From Thermogemmatispora onikobensis (lineage in GTDB: Bacteria > Chloroflexota > Ktedonobacteria > Ktedonobacterales > Ktedonobacteraceae), in contig NZ_BDGT01000023.1 of NCBI RefSeq assembly GCF_001748285.1, positions 1 to 64,000 on the forward strand: a stretch of DNA of 64,000 nt, in the 5' to 3' direction. Of this stretch, positions 44,094-52,571 are shown piece after piece. How positions within the stretch are numbered: position 1 is the first letter of the stretch; each line of letters starts with the position of its first letter. Position numbers and translations under genes: made by a program. Below the pieces are notes generated by a model, which worked only from the letters and a program-made list of their open reading frames with translations, was not told where the DNA came from and made no database searches.

Positions 44094-44432
44094 CGACAAG
44101 CCTCCCTCGTAATCTGATCACCTCTGGCCGAATGGACACGCTCACACTTACCGCTCTGGTTTATCCAAATCAGGAGAGCCTGACTCAACCCTGCAGCGCA
44201 CCCTTGGGGCCTGACTATCAGCCCCATCCACTGCGTCAGCCCGCCTGGCCCTCTCCTGCCGCCATCGTGCGTCTCAGCACGCTTGCTTGATCTGTCCTGC
44301 GGACAAGCGCTTGTACGACCGAGCCAGGCGAGCAAGGGTAATAGCTCTTGCGCTCTTACCTGCCCACAGTGCTCTGGCCGGATGTGAGCCGGCCCAACGG
44401 TCGCCTGGCCTTCCTCTGCTCTCTCCTTCTGT
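44094..44432. other. Gap between the regulator and iolC
   Basis: No gene. A hairpin (GGGGC with GCCCC extended by TCAG/CTGA with one bulge, 44206-44225) may be a weak terminator of the regulator gene. A promoter for iolC-iolD-iolE-iolG may lie between it and 44093, but I cannot define it. Confidence 0.4.
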
Positions 44433-45524
44433 TCACCTTCCCGTCGCAGGGCGAGAGGTCGGTGGCGGAGCGGTGCTTTCACGCACCACCAGCATCGGGG
44501 AAAGGACATGATTGCAGCCCTCTTGATCATGGAGCAGATCAAGCAGTACCTGCATCGCCAGACGCCCAAGCTCGATACGAGGTTGACGCACCGTGGTTAA
44601 GGGGGGGCTAATATAGCTGGCCATCTCGATATCGTCGAAGCCGACGACACTCAGCTCAGCAGGGACCGCCAGGCCACGACGGTAGCAGGCCATTAGGATT
44701 CCGATGGCCATCATATCATTCTGGCAGAAGACGGCAGTCACTCCCGCATCGAGCAGGCGCTGAAGCGCGCGGCGTCCACAAAGAAGATCTTCCTGGGGGG
44801 AAGCTTCTTCTGCCGCTATGATCGTCACCCACTCCTCACGTGGCACCAGACCAGCGCTAGCCAGAGCGGCCTGATAACCTTCCAGCCGTTGGCGGCAGGA
44901 ACGCGGGCGGCTATGTGTGCCTAGATAGCCAATGGCGCGATGGCCGAGAGCCAGCAGGTGCGCAACCGCCAGCTGCGCCCCTGCAAAATCATCGACCGCC
45001 ACCCAGTGGAGCAGCTCATACTGCGACTCAGCCTGGCTGTTGATCAACACCGTCGGTACGCGAATCTGATCAAGTCGCTGCTTATACTCCCCTGTAATAC
45101 GCGAAGAAGCCACCAGGATGCCGTCAACACGCCGGCGATGGAACGTCTCGATCACCTCAATCTCCCGCTCGGGATCGTTATGCGTGGCGCTCAAGAAGAC
45201 GCTTAGGCCAGCCGAGCGTGCGACCTCTTCGACCCCGCGCACAACCTCACTCAGGAAGGGATCGGCAATTGAGGTTACCGCCAGGCCAATCGTGCTGGTG
45301 CGCCGTGTTTGCAAGCTTTGGGCGATCGCATTGGGTGTGTAGCCCATCTCCAGCGCCAATTGTTGGATACGCTTCCGCGTCTCTTCGCTGATCAAGGGGC
45401 TATCGCGCAAGGCGCGCGAGACGGTGGTATGGGAGACGCCGGCCACTCGCGCAATATCGGCAATGGAGATTTCACGCGAGCGTTTCGCTCCAGCAACTCG
45501 ACTTGTGGCAGATGAGCTGCTCAC
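44433..45524 (-). CDS. LacI-family regulator of the inositol locus
   Basis: 363 residues. The HTH (ISIADIARVAGVSHTTVSRAL) starts at about residue 18, followed by the sugar-sensing domain (GLAVTSIADPFLSEVVRGVEE; VVGFDDIEMASYISPPLTTVRQP). The frame opens at an ATG at 45590. However, that codon lies inside an operator, 2 bases from the predicted transcription start, so the GTG at 45524 with AGGAG 6 bases upstream is the better start. It should respond to inositol or a breakdown product and repress iol genes and itself. This replaces the DeoR-type IolR of Bacillus. It is divergent from the radical SAM gene. Confidence 0.9.
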   Translation of the reverse strand: MSSSSATSRVAGAKRSREISIADIARVAGVSHTTVSRALRDSPLISEETRKRIQQLALEMGYTPNAIAQSLQTRRTSTIGLAVTSIADPFLSEVVRGVEEVARSAGLSVFLSATHNDPEREIEVIETFHRRRVDGILVASSRITGEYKQRLDQIRVPTVLINSQAESQYELLHWVAVDDFAGAQLAVAHLLALGHRAIGYLGTHSRPRSCRQRLEGYQAALASAGLVPREEWVTIIAAEEASPQEDLLCGRRALQRLLDAGVTAVFCQNDMMAIGILMACYRRGLAVPAELSVVGFDDIEMASYISPPLTTVRQPRIELGRLAMQVLLDLLHDQEGCNHVLSPMLVVRESTAPPPTSRPATGR

Positions 45525-45575
45525 TCTGCTCCTGTTCCTCCTGCTTCCCGATGCCAGCCGCTCTGGCTTTGGTTT

Positions 45576-45624
45576 TGCACACGTGTGCATTAGCAGTATA
45601 GTGGATGGCCTGGGTTCCTGTCAA
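45576..45624 (-). promoter_or_regulatory. Promoter and perfect palindromic operator of the inositol regulator
   Basis: On the minus strand: consensus TTGACA (45619-45624), 18-base spacer, TATACT (45595-45600). The palindrome TGCACACGTGTGCA (45576-45589) covers the predicted start site. This is the expected position for autorepression by the LacI protein encoded next. Confidence 0.85.
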
Positions 45625-45726
45625 GGGGGGGTTGCCGCTTTTTTTTGCCGGCAACAGAAGTTTTTGTCTGAGAGTGTGCTATCCTGAATGAATGGGCGAG
45701 TTTGTGCTTACAATCAGGGGGAAACT

Positions 45727-46587
45727 ATGCATGTCTCTAGTGTGGAGGCCAGCGGCATCCTTACACCGCAGCGTGGGGGTTTTTTGGCTGCACCTCCCTA
45801 TCCGTTTACGCATGCCTTGTCCGCTTATACAGGCTGCGCCTATGGCCAGACAGCGTGTGGTCAGTATTGTTATGCGCGCTTCTTGCCAAACTGGAAGACT
45901 GCTGGCCTGGGTGTTCCCTGGGGTCTGGCTGTGCAGGTGAAAATTAATGCCCCGCTGCTACTGGAGCAGACACTGGGTCGTATGTCCCCCGAGCGACGGC
46001 GCGGTCTGCGCATTTTTATGAGTACCACCACCGATCCATACCAGCCGCTTGAGCGGCGCTATCAGGTGACACGCCGCTGTCTGGAGGTCTTTGCTTCTTA
46101 CCCTGACCTTGATTTGTTGGTGGTGCAGACGCGCTCACCACTGGCCGAGCGCGACCTCGATCTACTGCACCAGATTCCTTATGCCTGGCTTTCGGTGACG
46201 ATCGAGACGGATGATATGGCCTATCTGCGCCAGTTGGGCGGTGGGCCTGCGCTGGAACGCCGCTGGCAGCTGATACGCCAGGCCAGTCGCCTGGGGGTAA
46301 AGACGCAGATTACAATTAGCCCTTGTCTGCGTTTTACTGATGTCGAGACCTTTGGAGGTCGGCTCCTTGAGAGCGGTGCACGTCGTTTGCTGGTGGATAC
46401 GGTTGAGGGCGACGGCGCAGGCGGTGAGCGCACGGCACGCACTCCTTTTGCACACCTGGAACCGGCTTGGCAGAACACGCAACCCGCACATGCTCTTTAC
46501 GCCTACCTGCGTCTGCATGGGCCTGGTCGCGGCCTGGCTGTCGGTTGGGGCGCAAGCGGCTTCTGCGGTATCGCTCCCCGCTCCTAG
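45727..46587 (+). CDS. Radical SAM protein, SPL-related
   Basis: 286 residues. The N-terminal AYTGCAYGQTACGQYCYAR holds C37, C44 and C48 as candidate ligands of the 4Fe-4S cluster. The spacing C-x6-C-x3-C is wider than the usual C-x3-C-x2-C. The following barrel strands (IFMSTTTDPYQPLE, LLVVQTRSPL, LSVTIETDD, TQITISPCL) are like spore-photoproduct-lyase-related radical SAM proteins, which act on nucleic acids or unknown substrates. The ATG at 45727 has a GGGGG-containing site close upstream. It is encoded alone, 243 bases before the large kinase gene, which has its own promoter. Confidence 0.8.
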   Translation: MHVSSVEASGILTPQRGGFLAAPPYPFTHALSAYTGCAYGQTACGQYCYARFLPNWKTAGLGVPWGLAVQVKINAPLLLEQTLGRMSPERRRGLRIFMSTTTDPYQPLERRYQVTRRCLEVFASYPDLDLLVVQTRSPLAERDLDLLHQIPYAWLSVTIETDDMAYLRQLGGGPALERRWQLIRQASRLGVKTQITISPCLRFTDVETFGGRLLESGARRLLVDTVEGDGAGGERTARTPFAHLEPAWQNTQPAHALYAYLRLHGPGRGLAVGWGASGFCGIAPRS

Positions 46588-46677
46588 CCTCCTTCTTTTC
46601 ACTGCCGTTGCATACCAGCTGGCAAGGGCCTCGGCTCTTTGAGGCGTGCCTGCGCTGATGGTGTGGAAAATGGATGC

Positions 46678-46707
46678 TTGTTCGCCAGGAGAAAAACATG
46701 TTATAAT
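46678..46707 (+). promoter_or_regulatory. Promoter of the NERD-kinase operon
   Basis: A perfect TATAAT (46702-46707) is preceded at 18 bases by TTGTTC (46678-46683, three of six consensus bases). Transcription would start near 46714, leaving a 117-base leader that is AT-rich compared with the rest of the window. Confidence 0.55.
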
Positions 46708-46830
46708 TCGACATCCCTTTTGCAGCTATATGATGGTAATATCTCACTGTAATGAGGGCTATTTCGCAAGGGATGCTATGCGTCGTTACTGTCCCAATCT
46801 CTCTTTGATAAGGAGTAAGGAGGCGCACCT

Positions 46831-49800
46831 GTGGCTGAGTTGATCAGTACGAGCGACTTCGCAAGCGAGGGAGAGCAGCGGGCAGCTGCGGCCTTGCGCC
46901 AGGGGTTGCCCGCCTCGTGGCTGGTGATCTGTAATAAGGTCTTTCCAGCGAAGAATGGGAAATCCTTCGAGATTGATTTTCTAGCAATAGGCCAGCGCTG
47001 GATCTTTGTGATCGATGAGAAGTCCTGGCAGGGTCCCTGGCGGGGCAACGAGGAGTTCTGGACTCGGGCCGATGGGACATCAGAGCGGAGTCCGCTGGCA
47101 AAGGTCGATTACGTGGCTAAGGTGGTGGCCGGCTCCCTGCGAGAAAAAATCCCTTCTCTGAGGGGGAACGAGCACTTTGTGCAGGGCGTTGTCCTCCTCT
47201 CTTCGCCAACTGCTCAGCCGGTGATTCACGATGTGCGGGCTTCGACGGCCCTTTTTAGGCTGGACGAGGTGTGCGAGCGCCTGCAGGAGTTAGATGAACA
47301 CCAGGGCAATCCTTTGGTCGGTCAGTTGCATTCGCTGCTGAGAACTACGCTGACGGGCCTGCCCGCGCGCCCCAAGCTTCCACGTCAGATCGGCACTGGG
47401 TTTCAGATTGAGGAGGCAGAACAGGTACGTCCGAAGCTCTACCGCTGCCGCGCGCTCGAGAAGGTTTCTGGGACCAATCGACCTCGCATTGTTATGCTCT
47501 ATGAGCTTGATCTCGATCCACTAGAACGTCAGGAGGCGCAGGAATTCTATACGCGCACGTATAAGGCGCTGGAGCAATTACAGCCAACAGGCCTGGTGCC
47601 GCGAGCCGAGACCCCTTTCCCTTGGTCAGATAGGTTTATGGTGGTAGCTATTGTTCCACCCGAGGGTGAGGGCCGTGCGTTGAGCGCTCTGCCGCTGCCG
47701 GAGACGCGCGAGGAGTTTCTGAAAGACCTGCAAATGGCGGCTATAGCCTTTAAAGGGTTGGCCCAGATCCATGATCAGGGCGTCCTTCATCGCGCGTTAA
47801 CTCCCGCTGCGCTCATGGTGCAGTTTCCAAAGGGTCAGCCGCCCCGTGTGCTCTTCACCGACTTTTATGCAGCGCGCGTCAGTGGTATGTCCATTGCAGC
47901 GAGGCTCGATAAGACCGCAGTCGACGATCCCTACGCTGCCGAGGATGTGCTCATCAGCTACGAGTTCGCGACACGGCAGACGGATACCTTTAGCCTGGCG
48001 CTGGTGATGCTTGAGCGCCTCTCCGGTACTCCTATTTCCCTGCTGCGCCCGACAGTCAATGAACCACCATGTCTGCCTGATGACCCCCGCTGGCGGTCTT
48101 TCCTTCCTCCTGAGCCATCGGCAGCCTTGTCAGAGCTTTTCCGCTCAGTCCTGCTGCCTTCGCGGGAGGAGCAGCCCCCCAGCGCTGAGGAGCTGGCTCA
48201 CCGCCTGGAAGAGATCCTACGCCAGGCCCAACAGCCCCAGGTCAGTGAGCTTCCTCAGACCCTGGTGAACGGCAAGTTCGTCGTCCACCGCTTGCTCGGC
48301 CAGGGAGCAATGGCCCGTACGTATCTGGTGAGCGAGAAAGACCAGCCAGGACGGGGACAATTGGTGCTGAAACAGTTCTCGCAGCCAACTGAGGCCCATG
48401 ATCATGCAATTCAAGAATACAAAGCTTTAAAAAATATAAAGAGCAAGTATTTTCCGGCCATCCAGGAGCCAGGGGAAGACCCTCATATTGCGATGGAGTA
48501 TATCCCTGGCCCGACGCTGCAGCAGCTCGAAGGAGAATTTCCCTGGCCTCTAGAGCGCTGGTGGCCCTTCGCCCAGGACCTGCTGAAGGCCCTGGCGACG
48601 CTAGAGGAATATGGCATTCTTCACCGCGACATCAAACCTGCCAATATTATTCTGCACGAGGTCGATAATCATCCAGTCCTGATCGATTTCGGCTTTGCCA
48701 TCCGGCGAGGCGAAGAGCGTAGCCTGGCTGGTACGCCGCTCTATCTGCCGCCCGAGGCGCTGACTGCTGCCAGTCCGCCCGCCGATTGCGATCGCTATGC
48801 GGCTGCTGTCGTGCTTTTTAAGATGTTGACAGGCCAGTTGCCTTTTACCTACAGCACGGAGGGGCAACGTATTCTGCGTCCTGTAGAGGACTTGCCAGGT
48901 GCTGATGAGCATGTGCAGCGCCTGGCTGCCGTGCTCTTGCGCGCGCTTGATCCCGAGCCCCAGCGGCGACCTGTCAGCGCTCGTCAGTTTCTGGCAGAGT
49001 TGGAACAGGCCGAGCTGGCGGCAGTAGTGGCGGCAGAGGAGACAACGCCGGTCCTTGAAACTGGTCAGGAACGGGAGGCGCGAGTCAATCCCTGGGTGGA
49101 GCAGGTGCGCGGTCTCTATCGCAAGAGTGCCAGCGGGAACGCCGACAATCGCGGCCTGGACAGCGACTTTGTGCGTCAGACCTACGTAGAGACGGACCTC
49201 GATCGGAAGCTGCTGCCGCTTGTGCTGGCCCGGCGCCCGCTCGCGCTTTTCCTCTCGGGCAATCCTGGCGACGGCAAGACGGCTTTCTTGGAGCAGGTGC
49301 GCCAGAAGCTGGTTGAGCTAGGCGCCAATCCCGTAGCAGAGCGCTCCGATCAAAGCGGCTGGGAGCTGGTCTATCAGGATCATGTCTTCCGTAGTTGCTA
49401 CGATGCTTCTGAGGCCCACGGCGGGTTGAGCGCCGATGAGCAGCTTACGCGCCGGCTCCAGGAGTTGGAAGGCTCCGAGCGTCCAGCGGCAGCGCTGACA
49501 GTGCTGGTGGCTATCAATGATGGTCGCCTGGCCGATTATTTTGAGCGCTACGGTGAGCGCTTTAGCTGGTTGAAGAGGCAGCTGAGTCGCTCCCGCCGCA
49601 GTGAATCGCTGCGAGAGCAAGAGGTCTGGCTGGTCGATTTGAAGCGACGCGCTTTTGTGGCCTTGCCCGGCGAGCAGGCGCGGGAGCGCTCACTCTTCCA
49701 CCGCGTGCTGAATAGCCTGGTGGCAAAGGAGCACTGGACGATCTGCCAGTCTTGCACTGCCGAGGCCATCTGTCCGATTTATCAGAATGCACAGATGCTG

Positions 49801-50808
49801 CATCAGAACCGCACCAAGCGGCGGTTGGAATTCCTCTTGTTGCTGCATCATCTGCGCCACCAGCGTCATATGACGATGCGTGACCTGCGTTCGGCTCTGG
49901 CCTTTCTGATCACAGGCAATCTGAGCTGCAGCGAGGTGCATGCTGCTCGCCAGGGCGAAGATGGGGGAGCGGCTTTGCTAGAGCGCGCGTGCTGGCAGAG
50001 CGCTTTTGCTCCCGCCGAGGTTGACGATGAGCTGCTGCGCGATCTGCGGGCGTTTGATCCTGCACGCTTTCCTCAGCCTCATCTGGATCGCTTCCTGCAT
50101 TTCCATCAAGGGTCATCAGATGCCCTGCTGCGCGTTGAGTTGATGGCTGACGGAAAAGATTTGCCGCGCCAGCGTTTCCGCGAAGAGCGCGATTGGCTGG
50201 CTGCCTGGAAGCGCCGCCTCTATTTCTATGGTCCACGTCTGGATGATGAGGATCTGCGTCCAGAACTGCCTTCCGTGCGCTGGCCCGATCTTCTGCCTTA
50301 CCGCTATGCTCTGCTCTACCTGCAGTTGCTGAAAGGTGAACAGGAAGAGTTGGAGGAGACACGCCGCAAGCTGGCTCTTGGCATTTTGCGGTCGGATGGG
50401 ATCAACGCCGATTTGCCAGATGGCCATTTGAGTGTGGTGGTGCGCGCTTCGGAGGAGCAGCAACTGATTATTCTGAAGCAGCTCCCGCTGGAGCAGTTCA
50501 TTCTGGAGTCAGTCGGCACTAGCGATAATGAGGTCGTTGAGACCTTACCCGAGTTCCTGGTACTGCGTCATCGCTCGGGAACGCCTCGTCTGGAGATCTC
50601 TCTCGATCTGTTTGAGCTGCTGCTGCGCCTGGCGGATGGTTTGCAGCCAGAGGCTCTAGAGCTGCAGCCGCTGCTGGAGGATCTGCGCCATTTCAAGCAT
50701 GCGGTGCTGCTGATGGAAACAAAGGATCTTGTGTTGATCGAGAAAGGTCAGCATCTGCACCACTTGACGCAGCGCGACGGTAAGGTGGTCAGAACAGCCA
50801 TTGCTTGA
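46831..50808 (+). CDS. NERD nuclease-like, pseudokinase, Ser/Thr kinase and DptF-like NTPase fusion
   Basis: 1325 residues. A NERD domain (~10-110) has the core FEIDFLAIG and VIDEKSW, so D49, E63 and K64 are candidate active-site residues. A first kinase-like domain (~200-465) has HRALTP (A322 for the catalytic Asp) and DFY for DFG, so it is probably inactive. A second kinase (~475-735) is intact: GQGAMARTY, VLK, HRDIKPAN with D600, DFG and PPE. Then follows a P-loop NTPase (GNPGDGKT, ~810-817) with a Cys cluster at 972, 975 and 981. The NERD-kinase half resembles PglW of BREX type 2, while the NTPase half and position resemble DptF. It starts at a GTG with AAGGAGG upstream. It probably senses or licenses the two downstream proteins by phosphorylation. 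Confidence 0.85.
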   Translation: MAELISTSDFASEGEQRAAAALRQGLPASWLVICNKVFPAKNGKSFEIDFLAIGQRWIFVIDEKSWQGPWRGNEEFWTRADGTSERSPLAKVDYVAKVVAGSLREKIPSLRGNEHFVQGVVLLSSPTAQPVIHDVRASTALFRLDEVCERLQELDEHQGNPLVGQLHSLLRTTLTGLPARPKLPRQIGTGFQIEEAEQVRPKLYRCRALEKVSGTNRPRIVMLYELDLDPLERQEAQEFYTRTYKALEQLQPTGLVPRAETPFPWSDRFMVVAIVPPEGEGRALSALPLPETREEFLKDLQMAAIAFKGLAQIHDQGVLHRALTPAALMVQFPKGQPPRVLFTDFYAARVSGMSIAARLDKTAVDDPYAAEDVLISYEFATRQTDTFSLALVMLERLSGTPISLLRPTVNEPPCLPDDPRWRSFLPPEPSAALSELFRSVLLPSREEQPPSAEELAHRLEEILRQAQQPQVSELPQTLVNGKFVVHRLLGQGAMARTYLVSEKDQPGRGQLVLKQFSQPTEAHDHAIQEYKALKNIKSKYFPAIQEPGEDPHIAMEYIPGPTLQQLEGEFPWPLERWWPFAQDLLKALATLEEYGILHRDIKPANIILHEVDNHPVLIDFGFAIRRGEERSLAGTPLYLPPEALTAASPPADCDRYAAAVVLFKMLTGQLPFTYSTEGQRILRPVEDLPGADEHVQRLAAVLLRALDPEPQRRPVSARQFLAELEQAELAAVVAAEETTPVLETGQEREARVNPWVEQVRGLYRKSASGNADNRGLDSDFVRQTYVETDLDRKLLPLVLARRPLALFLSGNPGDGKTAFLEQVRQKLVELGANPVAERSDQSGWELVYQDHVFRSCYDASEAHGGLSADEQLTRRLQELEGSERPAAALTVLVAINDGRLADYFERYGERFSWLKRQLSRSRRSESLREQEVWLVDLKRRAFVALPGEQARERSLFHRVLNSLVAKEHWTICQSCTAEAICPIYQNAQMLHQNRTKRRLEFLLLLHHLRHQRHMTMRDLRSALAFLITGNLSCSEVHAARQGEDGGAALLERACWQSAFAPAEVDDELLRDLRAFDPARFPQPHLDRFLHFHQGSSDALLRVELMADGKDLPRQRFREERDWLAAWKRRLYFYGPRLDDEDLRPELPSVRWPDLLPYRYALLYLQLLKGEQEELEETRRKLALGILRSDGINADLPDGHLSVVVRASEEQQLIILKQLPLEQFILESVGTSDNEVVETLPEFLVLRHRSGTPRLEISLDLFELLLRLADGLQPEALELQPLLEDLRHFKHAVLLMETKDLVLIEKGQHLHHLTQRDGKVVRTAIA

Positions 50809-50829
50809 TCTGCTGGAAGGAGGGCCATC

Positions 50830-52542
50830 GTGAAGGTTAAGTTGCCGAAGGAATTGCGCGGAGTCCGCTTTTCTCTGGTACTGCCCATTGAGTTGAATGA
50901 TTTCGATATCGAGCTGTTGCTGCCTATCCTCTTCTTTACTATTCTGGCCGAGGGTCGGGGACGCGCTCGTATACCAAATGACCCTCGGACCATCGATGTC
51001 TATATTAATAAGCTTAGCCAGCATCCTGCGCTTGAGGGTTTCACCACTCCTCGCGAACGACGTCTGCTGGAACGTCTGGTACGCACTGCCCTGATCACAA
51101 CCGGGCATACCGGTCGAAAGCGTGAAGCTGAGCAGATTACCTCTATTGTGACTTACAGCATACTTTCTTACAAGCCTGGCTTCCCCAAGGAAGCCAGTCG
51201 CCTGCGGAGCGCGGACCTTTTTCTCTACCAGGCGATGCACAGGTACCTGAAAGGCGATCAGGCCCTGCGCCAGCTTCTCAAAGAGATTTTCGGTCGCGGC
51301 GTTAAACTCGGCAAGGCGGGCGACCTGGGTGGGGAATACGATGGCACTACTGAGGTAGATACGTTGACGCGCCTCTCGCTGGCCTTTCTCGATGGCTTTG
51401 AGAGTGCCCGGCCAGGCTTGAGTCGTGAAAAAGATGCCCATTCCGGAGCCTGTCCCGGACTGACCTACGAGCTAGCGGCTGACCTTGTGCAATATATGTC
51501 GGCTTACCACAGGGCGATGCCCATGCCGGCTTTTATTCATCATCTCTTGACCTTGATCAATTTCGAGCTGTTTATCTACACTCTGAAGGTTGTCTACGCG
51601 GTGAATGCATTGGTCGCGCAGCCAGAGAGCTTGCCTCCCGCGATGGGCGAGCCTCCGGCCCCATCACCCCCAACCCTCTATGTGGACTTCACCGGCCAGC
51701 CTGGCCCCAGCCAGGAGATGGCCCATGCCTGTGTACGCCGCGATATCGAAGCCTACCAGAGCTTTCTCTCGGCGAATCTGCTGCTGCGCCAGCTGCAAAG
51801 CTATGTGGAGCAGCTCAGACGAAACAGTCGCCGTCGAGCTCTCATAGATGGCCTCCTTGGAGACGCAACCGCAGGCCCACTTTACCTGCAACGTTTACTG
51901 ATGCTACGCGACCAACCCAGTATCTATGCTGATATTGAGGCTCACGCCAGTCATGATATTAACAGAATCTTTGAAGAGAATAAAGATCCAGAAGAGCCAG
52001 AAAGCACACTAGCAACAAAATACCTGGATGAGCTGCTCGCCAGCGCTGAGAGCGATTTAGATGGCCTGGTCATCCTGCTGAAAGAAGGCCAGCGCGATGC
52101 TACCCAGAATTTCGTGCGCTGGTACTGGAGCACTGGAGGATTGACGCGCACTGAGGGGCTGCTTCGAGGGCAGCTCAAATATCGCCCATCCTGGCAATAT
52201 GCTCCGACCAACGATCTGTTGGCGGTTCTGGTGCAGCTTGCCGCTGCCCGTCTGAATGGCAGCGAGAACGGCCTGAATGGAGACCAGAGCAATCATGGTC
52301 CCACGCCCATCCGCCTGCAGGACTTCCTGCGCTTCCTCGACGAGCGCTTTGGGCTGCTGGTTGACCGTCCGCCCGCTCCTTTTGTGGGCGCCGAGTATAC
52401 TGCCGCGGCCCAGGAGAATCTACGGGCGATGCTGCGCCGCCTGCGCCAGATGGGTATCTTCCGCGACCTCTCCGACGACTTCACGGTCCAGCGTCTGCAC
52501 CCACCGTATGCGGCCACATCCGCGCTAACCAGCTACTACTAA
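50830..52542 (+). CDS. Middle protein of the operon, DptG-like by position
   Basis: 570 residues; I do not recognise a catalytic motif. It opens MKVKLPKELRGVRFSLVLPIELND and is mostly helical with leucine-rich stretches. It has a Pro-rich loop at ~260-280 (MGEPPAPSPPT), a probable coiled segment at ~300-340, and a C-terminal winged-helix-like end (LRAMLRRLRQMGIFRDLSDDFTVQRLHPPYA). It begins 21 bases after the kinase stop at a GTG with GGAAGGAGG upstream, and its stop is 29 bases before the next start, so it is cotranscribed. DptG holds the same place between DptF and DptH; similarity is by order, size class and helical nature only. It may be a scaffold linking the NTPase and the HerA protein. 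Confidence 0.75.
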   Translation: MKVKLPKELRGVRFSLVLPIELNDFDIELLLPILFFTILAEGRGRARIPNDPRTIDVYINKLSQHPALEGFTTPRERRLLERLVRTALITTGHTGRKREAEQITSIVTYSILSYKPGFPKEASRLRSADLFLYQAMHRYLKGDQALRQLLKEIFGRGVKLGKAGDLGGEYDGTTEVDTLTRLSLAFLDGFESARPGLSREKDAHSGACPGLTYELAADLVQYMSAYHRAMPMPAFIHHLLTLINFELFIYTLKVVYAVNALVAQPESLPPAMGEPPAPSPPTLYVDFTGQPGPSQEMAHACVRRDIEAYQSFLSANLLLRQLQSYVEQLRRNSRRRALIDGLLGDATAGPLYLQRLLMLRDQPSIYADIEAHASHDINRIFEENKDPEEPESTLATKYLDELLASAESDLDGLVILLKEGQRDATQNFVRWYWSTGGLTRTEGLLRGQLKYRPSWQYAPTNDLLAVLVQLAAARLNGSENGLNGDQSNHGPTPIRLQDFLRFLDERFGLLVDRPPAPFVGAEYTAAAQENLRAMLRRLRQMGIFRDLSDDFTVQRLHPPYAATSALTSYY

Positions 52543-52571
52543 GAAGCATTGAGCCTGGAAAGGGTCTACCT

